Source of the DNA: Maratus speciosus
Lineage: Eukaryota; Arthropoda; Arachnida; Araneae; Salticidae
NCBI GenBank assembly: GCA_963932465.1
Contig: OZ010786.1
Location: 445,458,619-445,522,618 of the forward strand
Reading direction: 5' to 3'
Length of the DNA stretch: 64,000 nt
Part shown: positions 45,940 to 57,524 of the stretch, in pieces
How positions within the stretch are numbered: position 1 is the stretch's first letter
How the letters are laid out: every line of letters begins with the position of its first letter
Program-made: the position numbers and the translations under genes
The notes under the pieces: generated by a model
Database searches by the model: none
Told to the model about the DNA's origin: nothing
What the model saw: only the letters and a program-made list of their open reading frames with translations

Positions 45940-46470
45940 GACGTTATTTTTTATTTATTTATTTATTTATTTTTTAATTTTACGGCGATTTTTCCATATG
46001 AATAAAAGGAATCCGGCTTTAATTTTTATCCGAGTATAATCTTGTCATTTTTTCAATAAAGTTTATTCGGAGTTTGCATTTTTCGCGATTTTTTTATACG
46101 AATTTTAGAGTTTTGAGATTTGTAAAATGAACTCGGTTACCAACATTTAGCCAAATATAATAAATTTTCTCCTCTGCGAGTTTTGAACTGTTTTTTTTCC
46201 ATTTCATGGCGATTTGTCTGCATTTGTGAAAGAAGTCCGGTTTTAAACTTTTAGTCCAATATAGTAAATGCTGTCCTCTTTTTCTTTTCTTTTTTTTTCC
46301 ACTTTCATTTAAGTTTATTCGGAATTTCTCGCGATTCTTTTATGCAATTTTTAGAGATTTTCGCGTTCTGCAGAAATTTTTTGACGTTCGTAAAAGGAAT
46401 TCGGCTTTAAAATTGTAGCCTAATATAGTAAATTTGGCCTCTGCTAGTTTAGTGTTTTTCGTTGCGATTC
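45940..46470. repeat. Degenerate tandem repeats, ~150-200 bp period
   Basis: GGAATCCGGCTTTAA, AAGTCCGGTTTTAA and GGAATTCGGCTTTAA near 46007, 46229 and 46396, each followed by AATATAGTAAAT or TATAATAAATTTT and a TCTGC/CTCTGCGAG block. A TTTA microsatellite lies at 45950-45975. The same family is seen at 10.3-10.8 and 23.6-24.0 kb. Confidence 0.55.
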
Positions 46471-48246
46471 TCTAGAATAATAATCGTCAGTTAACAAAAT
46501 GCCTGGCTTTTGAAGAATTCCGGATTTCGACGTCCGGATTTGAGGCTTTGTACTGTATTTTTAAATCTGTATACGTGTTCTCCAAGAGTTATTAGAAAAT
46601 GTTGATATAGTGCATTCACTAGGTTTTTTTCAAAAAGTCTGTTAAAATAATAGAATAATTAAAATCATTCACAGAAAAAAAATTCCACCGCAGAACGATC
46701 TATCTATTGAAACGAGCGAAGCAAGGCGAATCTGTCCGCCACGTGACGTGATGCGCGAGCAGTTAAGAAATCTTTACAGTTGGCGCATCGCACGAATGGT
46801 ACCCCCCTGGCAACGATAATATCAAATTGATGGTGGTAACAAACTGGCCAATAAATTTCCCCTTTGCTGCAATTTTTTAAACTTGTAAACATTGCAAAAT
46901 TTCACTTTCTGCATCCTCGAATAGGAAAGAAAATGCAACTCCATCGCTAAGACTTTTTCTTCGGGGGGGGGGGGGGGGGGGGAGAGGACCTTAAATTGCC
47001 AAGTCAAATTTCAGTATTTGCCAACTACTTTTTGTAATTTTGCAAGTTATCACAGTTAAAAAATGTAATATAGTTCTTATTTGTAAAAAGTTTAATAATA
47101 TTCCCAATTAGATTTGTAACTTTTGCCAAATCTATCAGAAACAGAAAATGTACTATAGTTTTTATTAAAGTTTTAAACAAATTTGCCAACTAAGTTTGTA
47201 AATTTGCCAAGTGTAACAACATTCGCATCTTTTTTTTAGGGGGGGAGGGGCTCTTTTCCGTCCCCCCACCCTTAGCGAGGCCCCTGAGAAAATGTACTTT
47301 TAAATAGAATTTGCTTGAAAATGTTCTCCATTTACTGTTTTCCTATGGATTTTTAAATAAATTTCAAGCATGAATTTTTGTAAATTTGCGTTCAACCCTG
47401 GAGAGATTAACCGTTTGTACTTAAAACAACATAAATAATTCAGCAGTTTTTTGTTTAAGGGTAATATTCCATGGCCAAAATACTAAACGAAATTAAAATT
47501 TCACAAATAAATAAATAAAACACAAATTTAAGAGATATGTGATAAAACTACGAGCTTAAACACGGAAATAATCAAAACCACAAAGGTTGCTGTAAATAGT
47601 GAGATGTTTCTAGGTCGACCTCTGGTATGCAACTAGTAATACGAAAATTCCTACAATACTTTTTGATGTAGTTGTTTCAGCAATATAAAAAATATACTTA
47701 ATGTAAAAAATCTATCAGAGTTCTAAATTAAAAACGATTTTCATTTATGTTCTGTACACCGGATAGTATTAACCGGGTTCGATTGCTGGCATTAAAAACC
47801 CAAAATTGGCTATAAAATTGTGGGAGAAAAAAAGGAAGGCTCCGACTTCATGGAAGTGGGGGGGGGGGGGCGAAATAAGCAATTAAGCCTTCTTCTACCG
47901 CTAATTTTTTAAAAAGTTTTTGTCATATTTAATCCATGTGATTAATTTAGACAAAAAAAAAAGGTTTTAAAATTAGTGGTGGAAATTTGTCTATTTGCCC
48001 ATGGTTCCCTTATTCAGTTGGCACACATGCATCTCTGTGGAAGGTTTTTTTTTGGAAAACTTTCCTCAATACAAAACAAATTATGACCCCCTCCCTCCCT
48101 CTTAATACGTCATATAGCCGTGACTTAACAAAAAGGGAATTTATATGCGCACATACATTTTAAATTTAGTTAATACTGGATTGAATTAAGCTTTTTTTTT
48201 GTCAAAACAGGAATTTAAATAATAAGTTATAAGCTCATTTTTATTT
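46471..48246. other. No gene seen; G-tracts
   Basis: Poly-G runs at about 46965-46982 and 47860-47870, and a CCCCTTAGCGAGGCCCCTG-like piece near 47265-47287 that could be one end of a hAT-type MITE; no partner end was found. Otherwise AT-rich. Confidence 0.45.
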
Positions 48247-51040
48247 TCTTCTATCTTCAATAGAAGAAAGTACTGTAATCGAAATTTTTGTTCGACTTCC
48301 GGTTTTCGACGGATTTACATGTTTTAGGGGTCAGAGATCCCAAAAAACATGTTTATAGAAAATAAATGTCTGTACGTGTCTCCGTCTGTCCGTCTGTCTG
48401 TCGCCATTGTACCATCAAAAAGTGTATGAAGTTATGCATAGAATTGAGCCAAATTTTTACTTTAAGTTTCTGGCTATGGCAAGCAGATCCTCCCTGAATT
48501 TGGAAAAAATTCGTCGGTAGGGGGCGCTGCAATAGCTATTTTTGTGCGTTTTTGAATATTGTACCATCCAAAAGTATATGAAGTTATGCATAGAATTGAA
48601 CCAAATTTTTATTTTAAGTTTTGGGATATGGCAGATAGGTCCTCCCTGAATTTGGAAAAAAATCGCCGGTAGGGGGCGCTGTAATAGCGATTTTTGTGCG
48701 ATTTTGAATATTGTACCATCCAAAAGTATATGAAGTTATGCATAGAATTGGACCAAATTTTTATTTTAAGTTTTTGGATATGGCAGGTAGGTCCTCCCTG
48801 AATTTGGAAAAAAATCGCCGGTAGGGGGCGCTGTAATAGCGATTTTTGTGCGATTTTGAATATTGTACCATCCAAAAGCATATGAAGTTATGCATAGAAT
48901 TGAACCAAATTTTTATTTTAAGTTTTTTGGATATGGCAGGTAGGTTCTCCTTGAATTTGGAAAAAAATCGCCGGTAGGGGGCGCTGTAATAGCGATTTTG
49001 AATATTGTACCATCCAAAAGTATATGAAGTTATGCATAGAATTGAACCAAATTTTTATTTTAAGTTTTTGGATATGGCAGGGAGGACATCCCTGAATTTA
49101 GAAAAACTTCGCCGCTAAGGGGCGGTGTAATAGCGATTTTGCATATTGTACCATCGAAAAGTGTATGAAGTTACGCATAGAATTGAACCAAATTTTTATT
49201 TTAAGTTCTTGGCTATGGCAAGCAGGTCCTCCCTTAATTTGGAAAAAAATCTCCGGTAGGGGGCGCTGCAATAGCTATTTTTGTGCGATTTTGAATATTG
49301 TACCATCCAAAAGTATATGAAGTTATGCATAGAATTGAACCAAATTTTTATTTTAAGTTTTGGGATATGGCAGATAGGTCCTCCCTGAATTTGGAAAAAA
49401 ATCGCCGGTAGGGGGCGCTGTAATAGCGATTTTGAATATTGTACCATCCAAAAGTATATGAAGTTATGCATAGAATTGAACCAAATTTTTATTTTAAGTT
49501 TTTGGATATGGCAGGCAGGACATCCCTGAATTTAGAAAAACTTCGCCGCTAAGGGGCGCTGTAATAGCGATTTTGCATATTGTACCATCGAAAATTGTAT
49601 GAAGTTACGCATAGAATTGAACCAAATTTTTATTTTAAGTTCTTGGCTATGGCAAGCAGGTCCTCCCTTAATTTGGAAAAAATTCGCCGGTAGGGGGCGC
49701 TGCAATAGCTATTTTTGTGCGATTTTGAATATTGTACCATCCAAAAGTATATGAAGTTATGCATAGAATTGAACCAAATTTTTATTTTAAGTTTTGGGAT
49801 ATGGCAGATAGGTCCTCCCTTAATTTGGAAAAAATTCGCCGGTAGGGGGCGCTGCAATAGCTATTTTTGTGCGATTTTGAATATTGTACCATCCAAAAGT
49901 ATATGAAGTTATGCATAGAATTGAACCAAATTTTTATTTTAAGTTTTGGGATATGGCAGATAGGTTCTCCCTGATTTTGGAAAAAATTCGCCGGCAGCGG
50001 GCGCTGTAATGGCGATTTTTGTGCGATTTTGAATATTGTACCATCCAAAAGTATATGAAGTTATGCTTAGAATTGAGCCAAATTTTTTGTGTTTCTTTTT
50101 GGATATGGCAGGTAGGTCCTCCCTGAATTTGGAAAAAATCGCCGGTAGGGGGCGCTGTAATAGCGATTTTGAATATTGTACCATCCAAAAGTATATGAAG
50201 TTATGCATAGAATTGAACCAAATTTTTATTTTAAGTTTTTGGATATGGCAGGCAGGACCTCCCTGAATTTAGAAAAAATTGCCGATAAAGGGCGCTGTAA
50301 TAGCGATTTTGCATATTGTACCATCAAAAGTGTATGAAGTTATGCATAGAATTGAACCAAATTTTTATTTTAAGTTCTTGGCTATGGCAAGCACAGTCCT
50401 TCCTTAATTTGGAAAAAAATCGCCGGGTGGGGGCGCTTTAATAGGGATTTTTGTGCCATTTTTAATATTGTACCATCGAAAAGTGTATGAAGTTATGTTT
50501 AGAATTGAGCCAAATTTTTTGTGTTTCTTTTTGGTCATGGCATGAAGGTCCTCCCTGAATTTGGAAAAATTCCGCTGAAAGGGCGCGTTATAATTACGAT
50601 ATCTGTACCATTTTCTTTATTGTACAATCGAAAAGTGTATAAAATTATGCATACAATTGAACCAAATTTTTTGTGCGTGTTTTTGGCTTTGGCCAACAGG
50701 CCCTCCTTGAATTTGGAAATATCGCGCAGTAAAGGGGCTCTGTGATTGCGATTTTTGTATACTTTTCTTGATTTTTCATCGGCGGCTCGTGCAAAGGCGG
50801 GAACTCACTTCCTGTTAAGCCAGCTATTCGCAAACATCTGATAACAACAGAATAAGGAAAAACTATTAATTTTAACAAATATCATGATATAGATTAACTC
50901 GTTTTTAGTTCATTTAATTGACTGAAGCAGGAATTTAAGATGAAAATCAAAGTTGGTATAGTAATGAACTAATAATATTGAAGTATCAACATGTGTAACT
51001 AGTTTTGAAATATTAAGATGTATAAGATAGAAGAAAGTTT
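48247..51040 (-). mobile_element. Large Helentron-like element (family C) carrying a 16-unit array
   Basis: The left end is a hairpin (48247-48273) with arms TTTTCTTCTAT and ATAGAAGAAAG. Next come unique sequence, a GTCCGTCTGTC microsatellite at 48381-48402, then the long array 48409-50760. At 51025-51038 lies AAGATAGAAGAAAG, the inverted partner of the hairpin arm. This is the family A and B layout, so the array is probably internal to one mobile element. The 5' end beyond the inverted partner is not defined; family B starts at 51114. Confidence 0.6.
48409..50760. repeat. 16-unit satellite-like tandem array with 141/152-bp monomers
   Basis: Anchor GTACCATC (GTACAATC in the last) at 48409, 48561, 48713, 48865, 49007, 49148, 49300, 49441, 49582, 49734, 49886, 50038, 50178, 50318, 50470 and 50622. 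Spacings are 152 (nine times) or 140-142 (six times); the short form lacks an 11-base TTTGTGCGATT-type segment. Units share GAAGTTATGCATAGAATTG, CCTCCCTGAATTTGG and TAGGGGGCGCTGTAATAGCG. Minus-strand frames of 75-91 codons inside it result from few stops in the unit, not from a gene. Confidence 0.95.
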
Positions 51041-51113
51041 TGGGATTGGCACATCCAAATAGTTTTAAATAATTCCTGTTGTCATCTGATTCCCTTTTTT
51101 CACGCTAAGATAT

Positions 51114-51591
51114 AACAAGTCGGAAATTGTTCGTGAAACGTGGCAAATGAAGTGCGTTCGTATTATAACTAGTTTCATAAATATTCAGATCTTGGTGCAA
51201 TAGCTGTTGCACTCTTATGTAAAAATGCATGAATACAAAATTCATTACGATTATATTTTTTGAATTCAGTAATACGGAAATGATATGACTCCATCTTAAA
51301 TATGATGTAATCACCATGGCAACCGAGACTCATTACCTATCATGGGATATCATTGAATTAATTACGTATGATAGGATTTAATAGAATGAAGAAATGTTTT
51401 ATTAATATCTTTTTAAGTTTTGATTCGATTTTCATAAAAGTTGAAATAACTCGACAAAATTCTGCAACGATTATATATATTAAATTTCAAACCATTCGGC
51501 TCGGTAGTTTTTGCACTGTTATATTCGGACAGACGGACGGTCCAGACGACGCGTATAGGTGCTACGTATTTATATAATTACGAAAGCACCT
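51114..51591 (+). mobile_element. Helentron-like element (family B), second copy
   Basis: Starts AACAAGTCGGAAATTG, then a GTGGCAAATGAAGTGCGTTC subterminal block. Ends GGACAGACGGACGG, then the hairpin from AGGTGCTACG to CGAAAGCACCT (51557-51591). Same ends as 6078-7008 in the opposite orientation, without the 173-bp array. It sits directly next to the family C element. Confidence 0.7.
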
Positions 51592-52198
51592 AAGAACAAG
51601 TAAATCATATCTACGTAATAACAGATCTGTAAATAAGGATAAAATAAATAAATTAAAATCCTTTATCCTAAAATGAAATAGGCACAATCATGCTACTTTA
51701 CTGAGGTATTAAAAAAAAAAAAATCCTATATCATTTTACTAGAAATTTAACTGAAATTAGTTATATTTTTCATTTTTAAGTTTATTTGAAAATGCTTTTT
51801 AGTCGAACGTAAAAGAAGAAAAAATAAGCTTTTCATTTTAAATTTACTTTTATTGATATTACTCTTTTTAAACTAAAATATAAAAATCTTTACGTATTTT
51901 GAATGTTTAAAAATTAATGGACCAAATCAGCAGGAAATATTGTCGCGCATTTTTATTTTAATGCGTCGATCTACATTTTATTCTTGTTTTTAAAGGAATA
52001 TTGACAAGTTAATTTCTAAAAGAAAAATTCAAGCGAAATAATAAAGCGTAACATTAAAAATTAAGAGTAAAGTAGCTGACAAAATAAAGCTTTAAATATT
52101 TAGTATATCGCAATTTTCTGTTTTAAGCAAAATTTGCAATTTTTATTTTTTAACACTGTAACATTTTAAACTTACATTGTTAAATAAATGAATTTATA
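51592..52198. other. No gene seen
   Basis: AT-rich; nothing recognised. Confidence 0.5.
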
Positions 52199-52311
52199 TA
52201 CAGGGTGCGTCATGTATTTGAGAACACAAGTTATAGGCGAAATATCACCCTCTATATCATAGTTAAAAATATTTATTTTTCTGTTACACATAAACACGTC
52301 AAAACCTAGAC

Positions 52312-53004
52312 CAGGGACGGCGAACTTATGACTCGCGTACCAAACTTGGCACGCGATAGGAAATTTTCAGCACGGCGTTGATTGAAATCCTAAAACAAAA
52401 TAGAATTATGTTAAACAAAACTCGCAAACTTATACAAGCTGGTCTTTTCTTTTCTTTTTTTTTTATTGGAAAGCAACTAATTGAATTTCTAAATTATTTC
52501 AATGTGGGCTCAATAAGCTATCTAATAAAGAGAAGGTTGGGAGAATATCAAAAAGAAAAATATCAGATATTTATAAGTAAAACTCCTAGTGATGAAACTA
52601 AAGCGATTTGGTATAAAATATGTAGTTTTCACAGTTGTTGGCTCTATTTATTCCTACGGGTCATTATTTTCGGAAGTGAAACGAAAATCTTAAATATTAG
52701 AAACCCATACCACTTGTTAGATAACTCGAAATCAGCTTGCATCCTATTACAAGTAAGTAGGTTGAACACCATATTAATATTTGGCATAACCGACATCGCA
52801 TTCACCATTTTATTACTTTATAATATGTGTTAGTCTAATTATTACATGTATATTGCCCCATATTTTTAAATCCCAATGAATACAGATTCAGAAATTTTGA
52901 TCGACTAAATAATTTCTTGGAGCGTGGCACGTCATGGTCACGTAAAATATTTTTTGAAAAAAAAAAAATTGGGCACGCGGGTGTAAAAAGATTCGCCGAC
53001 CCTG
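52312..53004. mobile_element. hAT MITE nested in mariner, perfect 8-bp duplication
   Basis: CAGGGACGGCGAACTTATGA at the left, ATTCGCCGACCCTG at the right, with ACCTAGAC duplicated at 52304-52311 and 53005-53012. Inner GGCACGCG blocks relate it to the MITEs at 11820 and 25025. A 151-codon frame at 52378-52833 fills the interior; it is hydrophobic in places and matches no family I know. I treat it as chance. Confidence 0.9.
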
Positions 53005-53012
53005 ACCTAGAC

Positions 53013-54060
53013 TAACTAAGGAAATGAAGAGTCATGCTGTCATTGGATCATTGGCTGAAGAACACTTCGATTTAGAGGTTGCCATATTCTTGAAACTCGC
53101 CCGGTCACTTGTCTTTAATGTATAAGGGGAATACTGAAGGCTGCCAGGTTTCATGTGTCAAACGTTTCATGCAGGCAACAACATTGTCAGCAACATGAAA
53201 TCACCAAAACACCAGAATTCGTTAGTCAAGTCGATGAAAATCCTACGAAGTCGATAACAGCACTCGCTAGGGAGATGATGTTTGATGAAACTACAATCTG
53301 ATGTGTGATTCGTAAGAACCTTCGTTAGAGATCGTAAGTGATGAGGAGAGTACAGTGCTTGCCCGAGAGAACCATGAACAAATGCCTGACCAGAGAGACA
53401 AGCGCCTCCTTAACAAGGTGAAACATCAAGAGGAGCCAGGAATGCTCTTGTTTCTTTCCAATGAGAAAAACTTTGCCCAGGTCAAGAAAGTGAATCGCAA
53501 AAAAAACGGTGATGGTGTAAAATCCATGACGAGAAATCCATGTTCAGAAAATTTCCAGCCTCACTGTTGATTCTGAAGGGGGTATTCAGAAGCGAAGACG
53601 ATCTGATGCCTCCACATTTCTTTCTTCAAGGAACCAGAGTCAATGTCGTTGCTTATACCGATATGTTAAAACACTAAATTACTTCTGCAACACGTGGGAG
53701 GCCGTGAATTTTTTAACAAGACTTTCCACTTTCCCATACAGATACAGACCAAAAATGGATGGCTAAAGCATTCATGACGATGTCATCCGCAACTTTTTGG
53801 GCCCCCAGCTACCCAGATATTAACCAAATGGCCTATTACTTATGTGGCGTAGTTGAGAGGAACACCAACAGTCATCCACACAGCAATGTTGTGGCCTTCA
53901 AGGTAGCCGTTGTGTATGCAGTGGCAAATGTTTCCAACAGCCATCGGATCATTACCTGCGTTCAGTTTTGACATCCTGTAGAGACGTTTATTGCTGTTGG
54001 CAGTGGTTTCAATGAATGATGTCATCCAGTGTGTATGTGGTCACTTGCACAGAACGTTAA
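53013..54060 (+). pseudogene. Mariner-like transposase, inactivated
   Basis: Would be the cut-and-paste enzyme of the surrounding element. Fragments in order: a helix-turn-helix region near 53225-53300 (QVDENPTKSITALAREMM), an FLSNEKNFAQV-like block near 53450 that includes the usual first-Asp region in altered form, and from 53752 a block with WAPSYPDINQMAYYLCGVVE, the hallmark region around the third catalytic residue (normally PSSPDLNPMDYFLWG). The start is separated from the terminal repeat by the hAT insertion. Stops (e.g. near 53300) and frame changes kill it. Mapping of individual catalytic residues is not certain because of the decay. Confidence 0.82.
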
Positions 54061-54139
54061 AAAATTTTTCCATCTCTGGTGTATATTCCTGTTTGAAAAT
54101 AGGCATTGATTTGTTCGGAAATACCTGACGCACCCTGTA

Positions 54140-54560
54140 ACTAGAGATCTGTGTCATTATACATTCTCTTTTGTAAAACAGTGAAGCTATCTAATTTGTC
54201 AATATTACAAAAATAAGTATAAAAGTAAGATAAAAAAAAATCCATTCTTTTATAAGCATTAAATGTTCATCTTGAAACGCCTAATTAATGTATTGTAACG
54301 GAAATGTTTGGTGATAAACATGAATTGCAGTCTTGAAAATTGGCGTGACTTTCAATATGAACATTGAATGCTTATAAAAGAGTGTTTGGAGTTTTCTTTT
54401 CAGAGTGTTTTCTTTTCAACAGAAAAGAAAAAGGAAACATTATTTAAACTATCTTTTTTTCGGATTTCTAAATTGATTTCTCTACGTATAATCTTAAAAT
54501 TAAACTATTAATTCCTAAAAGAGTATAGTATTTAAAAAATTTTTACTCATCTTTTTTAAC
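54140..54560. repeat. AT-rich stretch with a small inverted repeat
   Basis: CTTTTATAAGCATTAAATGT at about 54248 is inverted at about 54362-54385 (ACATTGAATGCTTATAAAAG), arms of ~24 bases around a ~100-base loop. Probably a small MITE. Nothing else recognised. Confidence 0.5.
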
Positions 54561-55060
54561 ACTTTCCAACATAGTTGAAAAGTGTTTATAAACTCAGTTT
54601 GTCTGGCTGCCGACTGTCCGTTCTCTAACTGTCGTAAATATACTCGGATTGTGATGTAATTAATATATGTATTTCTGGTTTACTATGGCATGTTCGGTAT
54701 TGAAAATGAAGTGCGTAGCATTTACGGTTCATTTACAGGACCACTCAAAAGAATTCCGTTACATGGGGGGAAAATCGTTTGCTGTGTATTTTAATGATAT
54801 TACACTATTTTAAATATATTGAAATTCATACGTTCACTGAGGTGTACTACAAAACGCTTACTGTAGAACCTGGAATGCATATAATTAGACGTTCATTAAC
54901 AGGGACACACTAAAGTATTTGGTTACAGTACTGCCTATGAAGAATAGTTGCTGGAAATGCATTTTAAAATTTAACTATGTTTTTGTATATCACTGAGGTG
55001 TACTACAAAACACTTACTGAATGGTATCCGTGTTTCTCTGAAGTCGATAAGTTTTATTTT
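54561..55060. mobile_element. Possible further Helentron-like remnant
   Basis: A hairpin-like ACACTTTCCAAC / GTTGAAAAGTGT at 54561-54588, then a CTGTCCG remnant, then two diverged ~180-base repeats containing GAGGTGTACTACAAAAC (about 54839 and 54993) and ATTACGGTTCATT-like blocks resembling the family B monomer. Ends not defined. Confidence 0.35.
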
Positions 55061-55538
55061 GAGGCGAGAAGGAAATGACTAAAAAAATCCTTCCCGTCAA
55101 GTGACTGTCACTTGGGAATCATAATGTAACAAAATGTCACTTTTTGGCTACTGCTATCTAAGGCTGCGATCATTTAAGACGATTGTGATGTCACATAGTT
55201 TGGCTATTAGGTTGTTAAAATTATTCATGAAAACAATTGTTCAGAGTGAAGTGGGACATCCTATAATTAGGGTAAACACTTTTCACAAAAATGCATAAAT
55301 AGAATATAAATTGAACACTTTCTAAATGTTTGAAAATCATTACTGCTTACGGTAAACAATTTATGTCTCGCTTTTTGATGATATGGATCAGCGTTGCTAC
55401 ATCTGGAGGATTTTTATTTAGAAATATTAAATTCACACCAAAAAATTTTGAATAGCAATTGTTTTTTATTTTATTTATGGAATATCTATGATCTTAAAAA
55501 GCAAAAATAACTATTAAAAATTACTGCTGAGAATTCGG
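55061..55538. other. No gene seen
   Basis: AT-rich; a short inverted CAAGTGACTGTCACTTG at about 55099-55115. Confidence 0.45.
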
Positions 55539-55833
55539 GGTACTACTTAGTTATCCCGCCGACCAATTTCGCCAAATTATATAAATTGCCAAATCACTCG
55601 CTAAATTATGCAAATTGACATATTTTTTATTTTAATTAACGAAAGAACAAATAAATTAGTATAACATTAATAAAAATACAAATAAAACGTCGAAATAAAA
55701 ATCACTTGATGACGTAAACACGTGTAACTTGCTTAAAGTCAAGTGAATAAGACATTTAGGATCAACCATTATTGGCATTTAATCTTATAGTTTGGCGATA
55801 GATTTTTGGTCGACGGGATAACTAAGTACTACC
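55539..55833. mobile_element. MITE with GGTACTACTTAGTTATCCCG ends and 8-bp duplication
   Basis: Left GGTACTACTTAGTTATCCCG and right CGGGATAACTAAGTACTACC are inverted and extend through CCGACCAA / TTGGTCG. GAATTCGG is duplicated at 55531-55538 and 55834-55841. 295 bp. The superfamily is unclear; 8 bp fits hAT, P or Merlin. Confidence 0.88.
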
Positions 55834-56550
55834 GAATTCGGAATGCTTAAATTAAAAATCAGCCCGATACGGCGACACTGATATGGATATATGCCTCTAT
55901 TAAACATGTTTAGATTATTGACGGCTTAAAGTTTTAAAAAGTATAAATAATTTATCTTTATGTACTGAAGTTAGAAAATGTTTCATAAAACAAGAATTTC
56001 ACACAATTTTAAATCCCTTTGCTTCTTCTAGAATTCAACGATGTTCAAATGCAGCTGTTTATTAAAAATATATGTAAATATCTAAAATATCAATGAAAAC
56101 CTCACGTTTAACTATACACAAAATTAAGGCAGCTTTTCTGTAAACTGAAATTAAAATTTCCGCAACATTTTTTACACTGATCTAAAATAGTTTTACATAT
56201 TCAACAGTTCATTAATTTAAAACTCGGGATATGCATTAAAAACAAAGCAAAAAACAAACAAAAAAAACACTGTAAGCTGTTTAGTAAGTGAAGAGTTAAT
56301 TTCAAGCTTTCAAAGCGGATGAAAAACGTAAAAGAAATCTTAAGTATTGCAAAGCGACTTCTTTCATCTAATTCTTATTAAACTAAAAAATATATTTTTT
56401 AAAAAGGCATTCTTAATTAAAATATGAAATATCGTAGTGAAATTGAATACATCTATTCAAAATATTACGTTACATGTGAGTTTCCATTATGAGATAATAA
56501 AAGTTTGCTAATATTTAATATATTTTTCTGATCAGAAAATAATTTGGAGT

Positions 56551-57217
56551 TCTGTCTGTCTGTCCGTAATGCTATACAAATCCGCAGTTTAGAAGCAAGA
56601 ATTGTGAAATGTTACGTACGTGTGTAATCCGATACATGTGTGTACGTAATCTGGAATCGAAATAACTTATAGTTAATTTTTAATAATTAAAAAACCACCC
56701 ATTTAACAGCAGTTTCCTATCAAATTTAAACTTTTTTCCTTATAGCGGTTGCCAACAATTAAAAATCCACAATAAAATTCTTACCACAACAATTACCTTT
56801 CTATTGCAAGATTAGAATGCGAAAAATTAAAATTAAATAAATAGTTTGACGAATTTTAAAAAAGGGAATATTACGTCATATTGGAAATATAAAAGACGTG
56901 GTGAATATAGTATAACGTCATATGAATTTGAAAAAAACGTACCGAAACATGATAAAAATCAAATTATGGAGATATTGGCGTATTTTAACATTGTTCCTCC
57001 AATGATGAATTGAAATATGTTCATTTATAGCTGTATTCTTTTGCGTCTGTTATATAAATTTATACATTTTTATATTGGGTTTTCATTTGGTTCATGTGTA
57101 CAACACTTCGATTGCTTTTTTTTTATTGTTTGTTTTATGTTGTATGTTAAATTTTGAAATTGATTTTTCAGAACACACATTCTTCAAATTCCGGGCAAAA
57201 CCGGTCGCTATAGCTAG
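56551..57217 (+). mobile_element. Helitron remnant, unit 1
   Basis: The 3' end is canonical: hairpin CCGGGCAAAACCGG at 57191-57204, ten bases later CTAG (57214-57217), then T. The 5' end is probably TCTGTCTGTCTGTCC at 56551. Flanking sequence TTTGGAG before and GATAATATAAAAA after join in the sister unit at about 60560-60600 without this insert. 667 bp, nonautonomous. Confidence 0.65.
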
Positions 57218-57524
57218 TTGATAATATAAAAATATGAACGATCAAAGGTGGTTTTTAATAAGCACAATTTCATAAAGATAATTTATTTGTTTTTATATGC
57301 AATTAACATAACAAAAAATGTAGCTCATTAACACAAAACTCGAAAACCTTCTGTTTAACTATTCTCGGAGTTACTATATTTCCGAAAATCTCATATTACT
57401 ATTAAAATTTCTTTAATGTTTTTTACACATTTTGCATACTTTAATAATCTGAAATAATTTTTAGACAGTTCATTAACCCTTTATGTTCTGAATTATGAAT
57501 TCATGAAAATTTTATCTTCTAAAG

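Larger units (their letters stand above)
52201..54137 (+). mobile_element. Mariner-like transposon, dead, with hAT MITE inside
   Basis: Ends CAGGGTGCGTCA and TGACGCACCCTG, flanked by TA (52199-52200, 54138-54139). Subtracting the nested hAT and its duplicated target leaves about 1236 bp, the normal mariner length. Confidence 0.9.

Noticed and set aside
47240..47290. hAT-like right end GCGAGGCCCCTG
   Set aside because: No inverted partner or target duplication found upstream, so no element is called.
48457..50208. Overlapping minus-strand frames of 75-91 codons with a repeated Trp-Met-Val-Gln motif
   Set aside because: They lie in the 141/152-bp array. The period is not a multiple of three, the frames change from unit to unit, and no start or composition supports coding.
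52378..52833. 151-codon frame inside the hAT MITE
   Set aside because: No resemblance to hAT transposase (no BED finger or C-terminal dimerisation block), and the sequence is AT-rich. Likely chance, though it is unusually long for this composition.
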